Shown piece by piece: positions 1-8,210 of a stretch of 18,116 nt of DNA. This DNA comes from JAUIGE01 sp045106685. Lineage in GTDB: Bacteria > Bacteroidota > Bacteroidia > J057. The stretch is from positions 1 through 18,116 of the forward strand of contig JBGCFB010000283.1 of NCBI GenBank assembly GCA_045106685.1, written 5' to 3'. Every line of letters begins with the position of its first letter. The stretch's first letter is position 1. Under the pieces are notes generated by a model, which had not been told where the DNA came from, did not search any database, and saw only the letters and a program-made list of their open reading frames with translations. A program made the position numbers and the translations under genes.

Positions 1-1139
1 TTTTGAACATCAATTTTCAAGGCATGAAGAAGTGGCGAATAAGCAATAGAAAATCTCTTTTTAAATAAAAATAGTTCATTATTCAAAGACGGCCCACGCC
101 AAACAAGTCGCACAAGCCCATCCGTAACCACCTGATTATCAATCATTCCACCGACTACATACTTAACAGAGTCACTCTCACTTGCGATACCGCGCAGGTC
201 CATGGGTACAGCCAGGTTTGACTCGATCTGCCAACTTGCAGTGTCATTGGGCGCCAGCATGTAGGCCTGACGAGAGGGTGGTACTCCCCCACTTCCATTG
301 TATGCGATGCCATCATAATTATAGGTCGTTCTACTTCCGCCGATCCAGTGAAGCGCTCCGCCCGCTGTCGTCGCTGCCATGCGGTATCCCGTCACAGCCG
401 GATCAATCACGCGGACAGACCATTGGATATTCGCAGGATTATTGGGATCAATAACGCCTTTGCGAAAGAAATTTTGAATAGGAAAATTCCCTCCCAAAGA
501 TGCTCCGCCGAAATAATAAATCGTGTCACCAATAATGCTACCAGAGGCTCCGAAGGATTTGTACTGATTATTATCAGGCACAGCAGTTCCTGTCAACCAG
601 GAATCGAAGGTTGGGTTATAGATTTGAACATTAGGGACATTGCGGTTTTCACTCCAACCGGTAATCACATAGATCAGGCTATCTCTCCAGGTCGCCTGCA
701 CATGATCGTCAATCGTGACTGGAATAGGCGCGCCATCAGGCAGGTAGCTGTTAGTTGCGATTTCATATCGATGCACCCGATTAGACGAGCGCTCGCTTCC
801 ATTTGCAAAAACATGATAACCGCCCATGATGTAGACAATGCCTTTCCAGTGGCTTGCCCCTGAGGCAATTTTGCCCAGTGTGTCAGGCAAATCCGGAATA
901 CTTCTCCATTGATCAGTCTGGATATTATATCGATATGCGCGCTGGTGAATTCCTGTGTAACGTTTAGTCTGATCAAGCCCTCCGAAACTAAAAACATAGG
1001 AAGAATCATCGAGAAAGCCTTCGCAAACAGCGTTGTTGGTACAAGGCTCAGGTAATGGACTTAGTGAAGTTACATTCCAGTTTTGTGCCCAAACGAATGA
1101 AAAGCCAAACGCTATAACGAGCAATATTTTTTTATCCAT
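1..1139 (-). CDS. Secreted kelch-repeat beta-propeller protein, 3' end cut by window edge
   Basis: Reading down from ATG at 1137-1139 gives 379 codons open to the window edge without a stop. Residues 1-18 form a signal peptide (MDKKILLVIAFGFSFVWAQ, cut after WA). About six kelch-like blades follow, each with an aromatic/hydrophobic strand ending in a Gly-Gly (or T-G) turn: FSFGG near 50-54, YIMGG near 103-107, YVITGW near 157-162, YYFGG near 208-212, HWIGG near 264-268 and YVVGG near 327-331. This predicts a six-bladed propeller exported from the cell, probably a binding domain. The last visible residues (FSIAYSPLLHALKIDVQ) resemble the start of a T9SS type A sorting domain, so the true end is probably less than 100 residues past the edge. 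It begins 5 nt after the stop of the upstream small gene, so both are likely one transcript. Kelch fold is well supported; substrate or partner is not visible. Confidence 0.85.
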   Translation of the reverse strand, partial: MDKKILLVIAFGFSFVWAQNWNVTSLSPLPEPCTNNAVCEGFLDDSSYVFSFGGLDQTKRYTGIHQRAYRYNIQTDQWRSIPDLPDTLGKIASGASHWKGIVYIMGGYHVFANGSERSSNRVHRYEIATNSYLPDGAPIPVTIDDHVQATWRDSLIYVITGWSENRNVPNVQIYNPTFDSWLTGTAVPDNNQYKSFGASGSIIGDTIYYFGGASLGGNFPIQNFFRKGVIDPNNPANIQWSVRVIDPAVTGYRMAATTAGGALHWIGGSRTTYNYDGIAYNGSGGVPPSRQAYMLAPNDTASWQIESNLAVPMDLRGIASESDSVKYVVGGMIDNQVVTDGLVRLVWRGPSLNNELFLFKKRFSIAYSPLLHALKIDVQ

Positions 1140-1144
1140 GATAA

Positions 1145-1705
1145 TCAATCTTTAAGCAGAGCATCATTGAGCACCCAAGGACGCGGAAAAATGCGCCAGT
1201 TTCCATTTATATATACAAACACATCAAAGCCGGTCCCTAGCCTCATACCGGGCTTGATAATGCGCAGGCGATAGAGTTTAAGATCAGGCTGAAACTTATC
1301 TGCAATCTCACGATATCCGCCTGGAAATTCGCGTGCGCTTCCTTTATATAAAGCCAGCGAGTCAGGCGTAGTCATATAACAATGAGGCTCTGTCTGGGCT
1401 TTGTGGTAGGGCCGCATGACAGGATCATGCCTCCGCCAATATTTACGGTGGTATTTCCGAACTCTTTTCGCGAATTTGCCCTTGAAAACAAGGTCGTATT
1501 CTTCAGGCAAAGGCCTGAGTGATGCGGTTAGTGCCCGACGTTCCTCCTCACTCGCCTCCACAAGGTAATTCCCCAATGCAAGCAAGCCTTCCTTTCCCTC
1601 AGGAAAAGTTGGAATATCTTGTCCGTGTATCAAATTGCTGTTCATCCCACAAAACAGGACGATGATCACCACGCTTTTGTACCCGATCGGCTTCATAGCT
1701 GACAA
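1145..1705 (-). CDS. Small secreted protein of unknown function
   Basis: This 186-codon frame starts with MSAMKPIGYKSVVIIVLFCG, a signal peptide with a positive N-region and a hydrophobic core, probably cleaved near IHGQ (residues 27-30). Translation could equally begin at Met4. The mature part is strongly basic in the middle (KRVRKYHRKYWRRHDP, about residues 81-96) and ends in a strand-rich segment (YRLRIIKPGMRLGTGFDVFV). I do not recognise the family. It lies head-to-head with queG, 35 nt apart, and just upstream of the kelch gene, with which it probably forms an operon. The export signal suggests an envelope or extracellular role, perhaps tied to the kelch protein, but that link rests on adjacency alone. 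Confidence 0.7.
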   Translation of the reverse strand: MSAMKPIGYKSVVIIVLFCGMNSNLIHGQDIPTFPEGKEGLLALGNYLVEASEEERRALTASLRPLPEEYDLVFKGKFAKRVRKYHRKYWRRHDPVMRPYHKAQTEPHCYMTTPDSLALYKGSAREFPGGYREIADKFQPDLKLYRLRIIKPGMRLGTGFDVFVYINGNWRIFPRPWVLNDALLKD

Positions 1706-1725
1706 GATAGATATTTCACATAAAT

Positions 1726-1735
1726 TGAACGTTCA
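1726..1735. promoter_or_regulatory. 10-bp perfect palindrome in a divergent promoter region
   Basis: TGAACGTTCA is a perfect palindrome centred in the 35-nt gap between the divergent small secreted protein gene and queG, ending 5 nt before the queG ATG. Its placement could suit a shared operator, but a 10-bp palindrome can occur by chance and no regulator is encoded nearby. Confidence 0.2.
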
Positions 1736-1740
1736 TTTTT

Positions 1741-2679
1741 ATGCAAACATCACTTCTCAGTACCAAAATCAAAAGCCATGGCTATAACCTTGGCTTCGAT
1801 TTAATTGGCTTCGCAAAAGCTGATTTTATGGAAGAGGAAGCGCGCGATCTCGAAGCATGGCTCAACGAGCGTAAGCACGGTGAAATGCATTATATGGCCA
1901 ACCACTTTGACAAACGCACTGATCCACGTCTACTCGTGGATGGAGCAAAGTCTGTCATCAGCGTAATGCACAATTACTTTCCTGGCGAAGGTGTAAGTCA
2001 ACCTGAAGGTGCTCCAAAAATTTCCCGCTATGCCTGGGGGAAAGATTATCATAAAGTGCTTAAAAACAAGCTTTATCGCCTACTTGAGTTCATTCAAGAA
2101 GAAGTAAAGACTGAAGTAAATGCACGCGTTTTTGTAGATAGTGCGCCTGTTCTCGACAAGCACTGGGCAAAAAGAGCCGGGCTTGGCTGGATAGGAAAAC
2201 ACACGAATCTGATTGCCCCACAAAAAGGCTCCTGGTTTTTTATTGGCGAGATTATTCTCGACGTTCCATTGCAGTATTCTGAAGGTCCTATTCAGGACTA
2301 TTGTGGTACGTGCACACGCTGTATTGATGCATGCCCTACTGATGCACTCAGTCCTTATCAAATTGATGCAAACAAATGCATTTCTTACCTGACCATCGAA
2401 TTAAAAGATGCTATGGAAGAAAGCTATGGTGACCAGCTAGAAGGATGGACCTACGGATGTGACATTTGTCAGGAAGTTTGCCCCTGGAATCGATTTTCTG
2501 TAAAAACCAATGAGGCAGATTTCCAGCCTTTGGACCAAATTTTGCTTATGGGAAAAGACGACTGGAGTGAATTGGAAAAAAGCACCTTTAAATGGCTTGC
2601 TAAAAAAACCCCGATGAACAGGATCAAATGGGAAAAAATGCAACATAACCTCTCTTTAACAATCCCAACTGGACATTAA
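1741..2679 (+). CDS. queG: Epoxyqueuosine reductase QueG
   Basis: QueG catalyses the last step of queuosine synthesis, reducing the epoxide of epoxyqueuosine at the wobble position of GUN-anticodon tRNAs, using cobalamin and two [4Fe-4S] clusters in the cytoplasm. The 312-residue protein has the N-terminal DUF1730-type domain (1-180) with the VFVDSAPVLDKHWAKRAGLG block (131-149) containing the family's conserved catalytic Asp (D133). It is followed by a ferredoxin-like pair: C188-x2-C191-x2-C194-x3-C198P, then C240-x2-C243-x3-C247P with the usual WN after it. C213 is an additional conserved-looking cysteine between the clusters. The length fits the short QueG form without the C-terminal HEAT-like extension of longer members. 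The start at 1741 gives the normal N-terminus. No other queuosine gene is present, as is common for queG. Confidence 0.97.
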   Translation: MQTSLLSTKIKSHGYNLGFDLIGFAKADFMEEEARDLEAWLNERKHGEMHYMANHFDKRTDPRLLVDGAKSVISVMHNYFPGEGVSQPEGAPKISRYAWGKDYHKVLKNKLYRLLEFIQEEVKTEVNARVFVDSAPVLDKHWAKRAGLGWIGKHTNLIAPQKGSWFFIGEIILDVPLQYSEGPIQDYCGTCTRCIDACPTDALSPYQIDANKCISYLTIELKDAMEESYGDQLEGWTYGCDICQEVCPWNRFSVKTNEADFQPLDQILLMGKDDWSELEKSTFKWLAKKTPMNRIKWEKMQHNLSLTIPTGH

Positions 2680-2735
2680 CCCCCTGAAACTTTCTCAAAG
2701 TATCAACACAACGCTCACTCTCTCGAATAAAATCT

Positions 2736-5700
2736 ATGCGTAATATCATACTCTTTCTTGCTTGCTGTTTTGTTTTTCTTGACTCATCTTATGGACAATG
2801 CGACGGTGCTCGTGTGTCACTACCAAACGGAGATACAACAATTGCGATTTGTGCAAGAGACGGTGTAGCTGACTTCATTTCGTATACAACTTCAAGTCAA
2901 GATACTGGTTACACCTACATCCTGACCAATAGTAGCAACTTTGTCCTCGCAAATCTTATTGGAGACAGCTTGGATATTGATCCGCTAGCTGGTAGAGACT
3001 TTAGGATATGGGGAGTAAGTTATGTGGGAACGCTACAAATTACACCAGGCTTCATTATTGGAAGTTCTCCACTTGCAAGTGTTTGCAGTGACATCTCTGA
3101 TAATTACATTCAACTGATTGGTTCTGTAACCTCTGGAGGCGTCATCGCATCCGTTCGAGGATTTACCATGTTGGAGTATTGCGTTGGAGACGGCCTGGTA
3201 GACTCGCTTACCCTTACAAATATCACAAGCTCTTCAGAAGCCTATTCATATATACTTACTGATAATCAGGGTGCAATTATTCGTGAGCTAAATGGGAACG
3301 GTATCAACTTTGAAAATGATGGCCCTGGCTTCTCCAGAATATATGGTCTTAGTTATACAGGTAATACAACCTTGATCCCTGGTCAGTCCATCGATAGCAT
3401 AGCGCTATCCGATGCTTGTTTTTCACTCTCTTCAAATTTTGTAACAATAGAGAAGAACAGCTCTGATGCAGGAAAAGTCTATACATCGACAGGTGATAGT
3501 GTTGTGGATGTGTGCGTAGATCAAGTATCCGATCTTGTTCAATTTACCAATACAGGAACATCGAATACGAACTACACATATGTCGTCACTACCCCAAGTC
3601 AAATGATTCTCATAGCCCTTATGGGTGACAATTTGGATTTTGATGCAGCGGGTATAGGAACATATCGAATTTATGGGGTTGCTCACCAAGGCGTGCTTAA
3701 TGCCACGATGGGCCGTCAACTCAGTAGTCTCAATACAAACTGCCTGGGCATTTCGGATAATTATGTGGAAGTAATTTCTCAAGCTCCCCCTGCAGCCGGT
3801 ATGGTAAGTTTCCAAAACGGCGGAAACGACACCTCCATCTGTGTTGGCGATGGAGTACCTGACTTGCTTACAATGGTTACTACTGCTACCGACACCTCGT
3901 TTGCATATATTGTGACCAATACTTCAAATCAGGTTCTGACAGCCTTTCCAGGATTGGTTGCTACTGTTGATTTTGATGGAAGCGTAGCTCCTGATACCTG
4001 CCTGGTATATGGGCTCTCTTATACCGGAATACTCAATATCGTACCCGGACAAAACCTCAACAGCGGCCTCGCAAGCGGCTGTAATACACTCAGCCCCAAT
4101 GCTTTAACCATTACTAAAGTAAGTCCGGATGGCGGAAGAGCATTCGCGCTCCCTCCAAGATTCTTTGTAGATGCTTGTCGCAATACAGGAGAAAACGTTG
4201 TCCTCGGATTTGGCACAACAAGCTTCTCTTCGTTCCCATATACATATATGGTCACTGACGCTAATGACCTTGTGCTTGGATATAGCAATAACGACAGCAT
4301 TGACTTTAGTGCCTATCCAGATGGCCAATACCGTGTTTGGGGCTTGTCTTACTGGAATGGATTTCAGTCTGTAATAGGTCAGCGCTATGACACCGCAGAA
4401 CATGCCACAGCATGTTTCCAGTTATCATCCAATCCGATTACAGTTACACTTTCTACCACAGATGGAGGCGTTTTAACAAATGACCTCGCCGCTAGTGATA
4501 CGATTGATGTTTGTGCCGGAGACGGAAAAGAAGATCCATGGCAGTTAAGCCTTAGCAATAGTGCTCCACAAGGCAGCAATACGCTCGTCATTACAGATTC
4601 AGATTTTGTGGTTCGCTATATCGCTCCGACTTCAAGCGACCTTGCATTGGATAGTCTACAGGGCTTCCCGCTATTAGTTTGGAATTTGAATTATGAAGGA
4701 TCTCTTCAAGCCGCGATTGGCGATACAGCGACTAAAGCCTCGCTCGCTTCAGGGTGTTTTGACCTTTCGGATGATTATATCACCCTGCTTGCCACAAGGC
4801 CAGATGGCGGAAGAGTAGCCACTTTTCCTGGAGGATTTTCTGTAAGGCTTTGCGTATATGGCGGACCAGCCTCGATCAACATGATCAACTCTGGCACTGC
4901 CAACAGCTTGCCATATGGCTATATTGTTACTGATACAAACGATGTTTCGCTTCTTGTAAGCAATACCCGCTTCGTGGATATTGGTACTGTTGAGCAGCAA
5001 TTTAATCAAAAGAAATATCGAGTTTACGGTCTTTCATACTCAGGACAATTGTATACCAATACAGGTCAGCGTATCGACACTGCGGACCTTACTTCTGCCT
5101 GCTTTGCAGTCTCGTCCAACTTTGTGCTTGTCACAACGACATCTGCTGAAGGAGGCACTTTGCTAAGCCCTGGCGGCAACCCTATCACTGTTTGTCCAGG
5201 CGATGGCCAGATAGATACATTTAGTATCAGTGTGCAGCGCAACAATACGGATGCGCCATACTGCTACCTCATTACCGATAGTCGCGACAATATTCAAGGT
5301 GTTTCCACAAGCTGGCCTATTGACTTCGACGGTTATACAAACTTCCCACTTCGTGTGCGAGGGCTTGCATATACAGGAAACCTGTTGGCTACTCAAGGCC
5401 AGAATGTAACAAACGCTACTCTGGCGGATGAATGTTTCTCTATCTCTAGAAACTTTATTGATGTAGAAGCGAGTCAAACAGACGGAGGAAGAGTATTTAC
5501 AAGTGACTTAACGCTAACTGCAGACGGCTGTAAGGATGGCAAAGCTGATGAGATCATTTTTAGAACAACCAGTATTTCAAATTCGAACTACGCGTTTTTT
5601 GTAACAGACGATCTTCAAAATGTAATCGCTGTCCTGAGTGATTCTACCTATGATTTTGATCCTTTAAGCATAGGAAATTATTCTGTGTATGGCATTTCAT

Positions 5701-6707
5701 ATGAAGGAGCCAACCCGGTGAGTGTGGGTCAAAATATGCGTGCAGGCTTTGGACAAGGTTGTTACTCTCTATCAAGCAATGCTGTAACCTTTGATCTAAC
5801 AGGTGACTGTATTGCAAGTGTATGCTTCCTGGAGGACTTTGTTCCTGGCAATAGTAAAGCTTGGTCGGTCTATATGAAAGGAGTTTGGGGAGCACCGAGC
5901 TACAACTATTCGTTTGGTAAGAATCAAGGACTCCTGATTATTTATGGAAATGGTACGGCTCGACTTGTTGGAAGAATGGTAAATAAAAGCAGCAGCAGCT
6001 ACCAATGGGATGTAGATATCAAGCTCCGTAACAAGATGAATTGGACTCAATGGAAAGCTCTTGGAAGAAGCTATGCAAGCACAACTAAGTCATTTGCTGT
6101 TTCTAATCATCCATTCTGGGATTACTGGGAACTTGACCCAACGGCGAATAACATCTTTACAGGTGTACCAGGAACTCGCCTAGCAGGCAAATCTCTGACA
6201 ATCACGCATCGCCCATCCAACTTGAGCAAAGGCTTCCAAAAAGGAAAAGGCGCCAATGACAAGAATTCAAACTTCGGTTTCTCAGGCTGGTTCTACTTTA
6301 GCGGCAGTTATCGCGGAATTGGAGACTTCAATAATACCATTACTTGTAGCAATAGTGAATATGCCCTACGTGTAGCCAATCGCTATCTCGAAAGCATAGA
6401 CAATGACTCCCAGCCTAAAGCTGGTTCTGGCGGCAAGCGCGAAGCTCAAATTGATGAGCAGTTGAGTGATGACAGTGCAATCAGTGCAGCAATCATCAGC
6501 AACAATCTCCGCATCCACAGTCCAGTAGAAGGACGTTATACGCTAGACCTTACATCTATCAATGGTCAGAAAGTGATGAGCATGGAGAAAGATTTGGTCA
6601 AAGGAGCGAATATGCTACCACTTAGCCACCTGGCAGAAGGAACCTACTTACTTAGGATTACAGGAACTGACGGCACCAATAAGGTTGTCAAACTTATCAA
6701 GCGATAA
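2736..6707 (+). CDS. Giant T9SS surface protein with nine Cys-paired repeats and a C-terminal sorting domain
   Basis: This 1323-residue protein starts with a signal peptide (MRNIILFLACCFVFLDSSYG). Nine tandem repeats of about 111 residues span roughly 22-1022. Each has a CxGDGxxD-type start (repeat 1: ICARDG, C39), a Y-x-Y-I/V-T-D/N strand, a DFD-type turn, an RIYGLSYTG-like strand, GQ, then ACFxLSSNFVTV. Every unit keeps two cysteines, one near each end, suggesting one disulfide per domain in an extended rod. A distinct beta-rich domain (about 1027-1215, from CFLEDFVPG to GWFYFSGSY) follows, then a linker and a type A sorting domain (about 1250-1323; YTLDLTSINGQKVMS, LAEGTYLLRI, ending VVKLIKR). 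This predicts secretion by the type IX system to the surface, probably as an adhesin or scaffold. It lies 56 nt after queG and ends 15 nt before the convergent DUF4403 gene. Architecture is clear; ligand is unknown. Confidence 0.9.
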   Translation: MRNIILFLACCFVFLDSSYGQCDGARVSLPNGDTTIAICARDGVADFISYTTSSQDTGYTYILTNSSNFVLANLIGDSLDIDPLAGRDFRIWGVSYVGTLQITPGFIIGSSPLASVCSDISDNYIQLIGSVTSGGVIASVRGFTMLEYCVGDGLVDSLTLTNITSSSEAYSYILTDNQGAIIRELNGNGINFENDGPGFSRIYGLSYTGNTTLIPGQSIDSIALSDACFSLSSNFVTIEKNSSDAGKVYTSTGDSVVDVCVDQVSDLVQFTNTGTSNTNYTYVVTTPSQMILIALMGDNLDFDAAGIGTYRIYGVAHQGVLNATMGRQLSSLNTNCLGISDNYVEVISQAPPAAGMVSFQNGGNDTSICVGDGVPDLLTMVTTATDTSFAYIVTNTSNQVLTAFPGLVATVDFDGSVAPDTCLVYGLSYTGILNIVPGQNLNSGLASGCNTLSPNALTITKVSPDGGRAFALPPRFFVDACRNTGENVVLGFGTTSFSSFPYTYMVTDANDLVLGYSNNDSIDFSAYPDGQYRVWGLSYWNGFQSVIGQRYDTAEHATACFQLSSNPITVTLSTTDGGVLTNDLAASDTIDVCAGDGKEDPWQLSLSNSAPQGSNTLVITDSDFVVRYIAPTSSDLALDSLQGFPLLVWNLNYEGSLQAAIGDTATKASLASGCFDLSDDYITLLATRPDGGRVATFPGGFSVRLCVYGGPASINMINSGTANSLPYGYIVTDTNDVSLLVSNTRFVDIGTVEQQFNQKKYRVYGLSYSGQLYTNTGQRIDTADLTSACFAVSSNFVLVTTTSAEGGTLLSPGGNPITVCPGDGQIDTFSISVQRNNTDAPYCYLITDSRDNIQGVSTSWPIDFDGYTNFPLRVRGLAYTGNLLATQGQNVTNATLADECFSISRNFIDVEASQTDGGRVFTSDLTLTADGCKDGKADEIIFRTTSISNSNYAFFVTDDLQNVIAVLSDSTYDFDPLSIGNYSVYGISYEGANPVSVGQNMRAGFGQGCYSLSSNAVTFDLTGDCIASVCFLEDFVPGNSKAWSVYMKGVWGAPSYNYSFGKNQGLLIIYGNGTARLVGRMVNKSSSSYQWDVDIKLRNKMNWTQWKALGRSYASTTKSFAVSNHPFWDYWELDPTANNIFTGVPGTRLAGKSLTITHRPSNLSKGFQKGKGANDKNSNFGFSGWFYFSGSYRGIGDFNNTITCSNSEYALRVANRYLESIDNDSQPKAGSGGKREAQIDEQLSDDSAISAAIISNNLRIHSPVEGRYTLDLTSINGQKVMSMEKDLVKGANMLPLSHLAEGTYLLRITGTDGTNKVVKLIKR

Positions 6708-6722
6708 GCATCTTTCCTGCTT

Positions 6723-8210
6723 TTAAGAAACAGCAATATAAAATGTCATATGCCCATCAAGCTCAGAATCGAGCTTGATGGCATGTGTTTCTACCATCAG
6801 GCTGCGATGTTTTAAAACATCTACCCTTCCTTTAAGCATCAGGCTTTCGGAGATCTCAGTGCCTTCAAAAGCTTCTTCAAGATTTTTTCGCACTTCGGTA
6901 TCAACCATACCGATCACCTCCTGAAACAAAGCAGTAATCTTTTTGATAAGGTATTTTTTTCCTATCTGATTCAATGCTTTAATCATCAAATTTGATGACT
7001 GAAGATCAACGGATATATCGCTGACATGAATATGGTTTTGTTCTAAAAATAGCTTAAAAGAAAGCTTTACTCCCGTGGCTATTTGACTGAAAATAGGGCC
7101 AACCTTAAAAACACCATTCAGGTCCATCTCCATCAAAATAATATCCTCATCAGCTCCCAGTTTCAAATTCTGAATCTGAGCCTTTTCCTCCTCACTTTCC
7201 CCTGTTTGAATCCAGGCTCCATCATAGTGCTTACTCAGGGAAGCGAAGTGCATGCGTGTCTGGACCGTATTCTTAAAGTCTTCTCCGATCGTTGACTCCA
7301 CTCCAAATGAGGGAAGCGCGGCATATTCAGCAAGCTGCGAAGGCTGCGTCATCAAATTTAGTCCGAGTGGAAGCGAAATCGCGGTGTCTACCGCAATATG
7401 ATCACATGTAAGCGCTTCGCGTTTTCCTGCAACAGCCTGCGGCCTGATATGTAGCCAAACTGGCGGATCATCGTGCACCTGAAAAGGCATTTGCACCTCT
7501 TTCCATATAGCTTCCAACCGCTGGCGCAGCTGCACTTCCTCCGCTATCGCCTGATCGATCATCGTAGCTGCTTCCTCCACCTCCTCCTGAATCATGGAAC
7601 GCAGGAAGCTTGTAATTTTCATTTTTAAAGGACCGATCCCAACCTCTGGCGGCGTTTCCCATTTGAATGTGCCAAGCGTAAAGGTCTGGAGATTCCAGTC
7701 GTCGTCGGTATGCAGGCGCACAGCAAAGTGGGCGGTCATCCGAAATTTGGTTTTCTCCAGTTTCGGCAAAATATTCAGCATATCGCCGAATATCTTTTCG
7801 CGAAGCGTCAGGCGAGCTTCAACCTGGAGTGGAACACGGACATAAATCTTGTCTCCTTCACCATCGATACTCATCGGGGCATACTTCACCACCTTCGCCC
7901 AGGCGTTTGCCTTGGGCAGGTCACCCTCAAAAATCAGATGCTCAAACCGTTGGTTGAGAAAATCGGATAGGGACTGTAAGGATAAGCGAAAATGAATATT
8001 CACATAGCAATCATACGGCTTTTTGGTAAAGATTAACAATAAACGTAATTGTTTAGCTCTTGGCGTTTGGCGATTAGCTTTTGGCCGGGTTAGTGAGCTT
8101 TCTATTTTCAAAAAAGCTTCATTCACCTCTTTTTCATGAATCATCAGGTGAATATTCACCATAAAGCCAAGCGCTAATAGCCAACAGCCTAAACCGTTAG
8201 CCAGTAGCAT
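6723..8210 (-). CDS. DUF4403 family protein; annotated start probably too far upstream
   Basis: From about residue 66 (YDCYVNIHFRLSLQSLSDFLNQRF) the protein resembles DUF4403, a Bacteroidota/Proteobacteria family of unknown function whose members are envelope-associated beta-rich proteins with the strand-then-helix start seen here. The rest (to residue 495) has the expected WxIxP-type strand (PVWLHIRPQAV) and repeated beta strands, ending HMTFYIAVS. The first ~65 codons are suspect: residues 1-17 and 41-59 are translations of the two arms of a heptamer inverted-repeat element (8055-8208), and no signal peptide of ordinary form is seen. The ATG at 8208-8210 overlaps the endonuclease V stop by one base (TAATG), which favours coupling, so use of this start cannot be excluded. 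More natural starts could be TTG at 8037-8039 or GTG at 8001-8003. Last gene of the five-gene cluster. Confidence 0.75.
   Translation of the reverse strand: MLLANGLGCWLLALGFMVNIHLMIHEKEVNEAFLKIESSLTRPKANRQTPRAKQLRLLLIFTKKPYDCYVNIHFRLSLQSLSDFLNQRFEHLIFEGDLPKANAWAKVVKYAPMSIDGEGDKIYVRVPLQVEARLTLREKIFGDMLNILPKLEKTKFRMTAHFAVRLHTDDDWNLQTFTLGTFKWETPPEVGIGPLKMKITSFLRSMIQEEVEEAATMIDQAIAEEVQLRQRLEAIWKEVQMPFQVHDDPPVWLHIRPQAVAGKREALTCDHIAVDTAISLPLGLNLMTQPSQLAEYAALPSFGVESTIGEDFKNTVQTRMHFASLSKHYDGAWIQTGESEEEKAQIQNLKLGADEDIILMEMDLNGVFKVGPIFSQIATGVKLSFKLFLEQNHIHVSDISVDLQSSNLMIKALNQIGKKYLIKKITALFQEVIGMVDTEVRKNLEEAFEGTEISESLMLKGRVDVLKHRSLMVETHAIKLDSELDGHMTFYIAVS
8055..8208. repeat. Inverted-repeat element of heptamer units overlapping the DUF4403 5' end
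   Basis: Positions 8055-8089 read as consecutive 7-mers on the plus strand: AGCTCTT, GGCGTTT, GGCGATT, AGCTTTT, GGCCGGG. Positions 8166-8208 read the same way on the minus strand, including GGCTAAC, GGCTGTT, GGCTATT, AGCGCTT and GGCTTTA, with one 6-nt slip. The arms are therefore an imperfect inverted repeat of about 35-43 bp around a ~76-bp centre, able to form a long stem. The centre holds its own palindrome at 8147-8160. The element sits exactly at the endonuclease V/DUF4403 junction. The same construction recurs at 11738-11868. Confidence 0.7.
8147..8160. promoter_or_regulatory. 14-bp perfect palindrome inside the repeat element
   Basis: GGTGAATATTCACC is a perfect palindrome. In addition ATTCACCT at 8121-8128 pairs with AGGTGAAT at 8146-8153, so two alternative hairpins share bases. 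A related word, GTGAATATTCAT on the minus strand, recurs at 7992-8003, exactly where DUF4403 homology begins. It may be a protein-binding or RNA-structure site, or simply the centre of the repeat element. Confidence 0.3.

Noticed and set aside
182..863. Open plus-strand frames of 90 and 171 codons, and a minus-strand 111-codon frame at 674-1009
   Set aside because: All lie inside the kelch gene, whose signal peptide and regular blades leave no doubt about the true frame.
3432..6050. Many 60-130 codon frames antisense to or shifted from the large repeat protein
   Set aside because: They are shadows of a repetitive coding sequence and show no domain, signal peptide or initiation context of their own.
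6708..6722. Terminator between the repeat protein and DUF4403 genes
   Set aside because: The 15-nt gap has no hairpin or T-run that could be supported.
8001..8160. Target-site duplication of an insertion sequence around the DUF4403 5' end
   Set aside because: The direct repeats enclose only one arm of the heptamer element, and no transposase or terminal inverted repeats of IS type are present.
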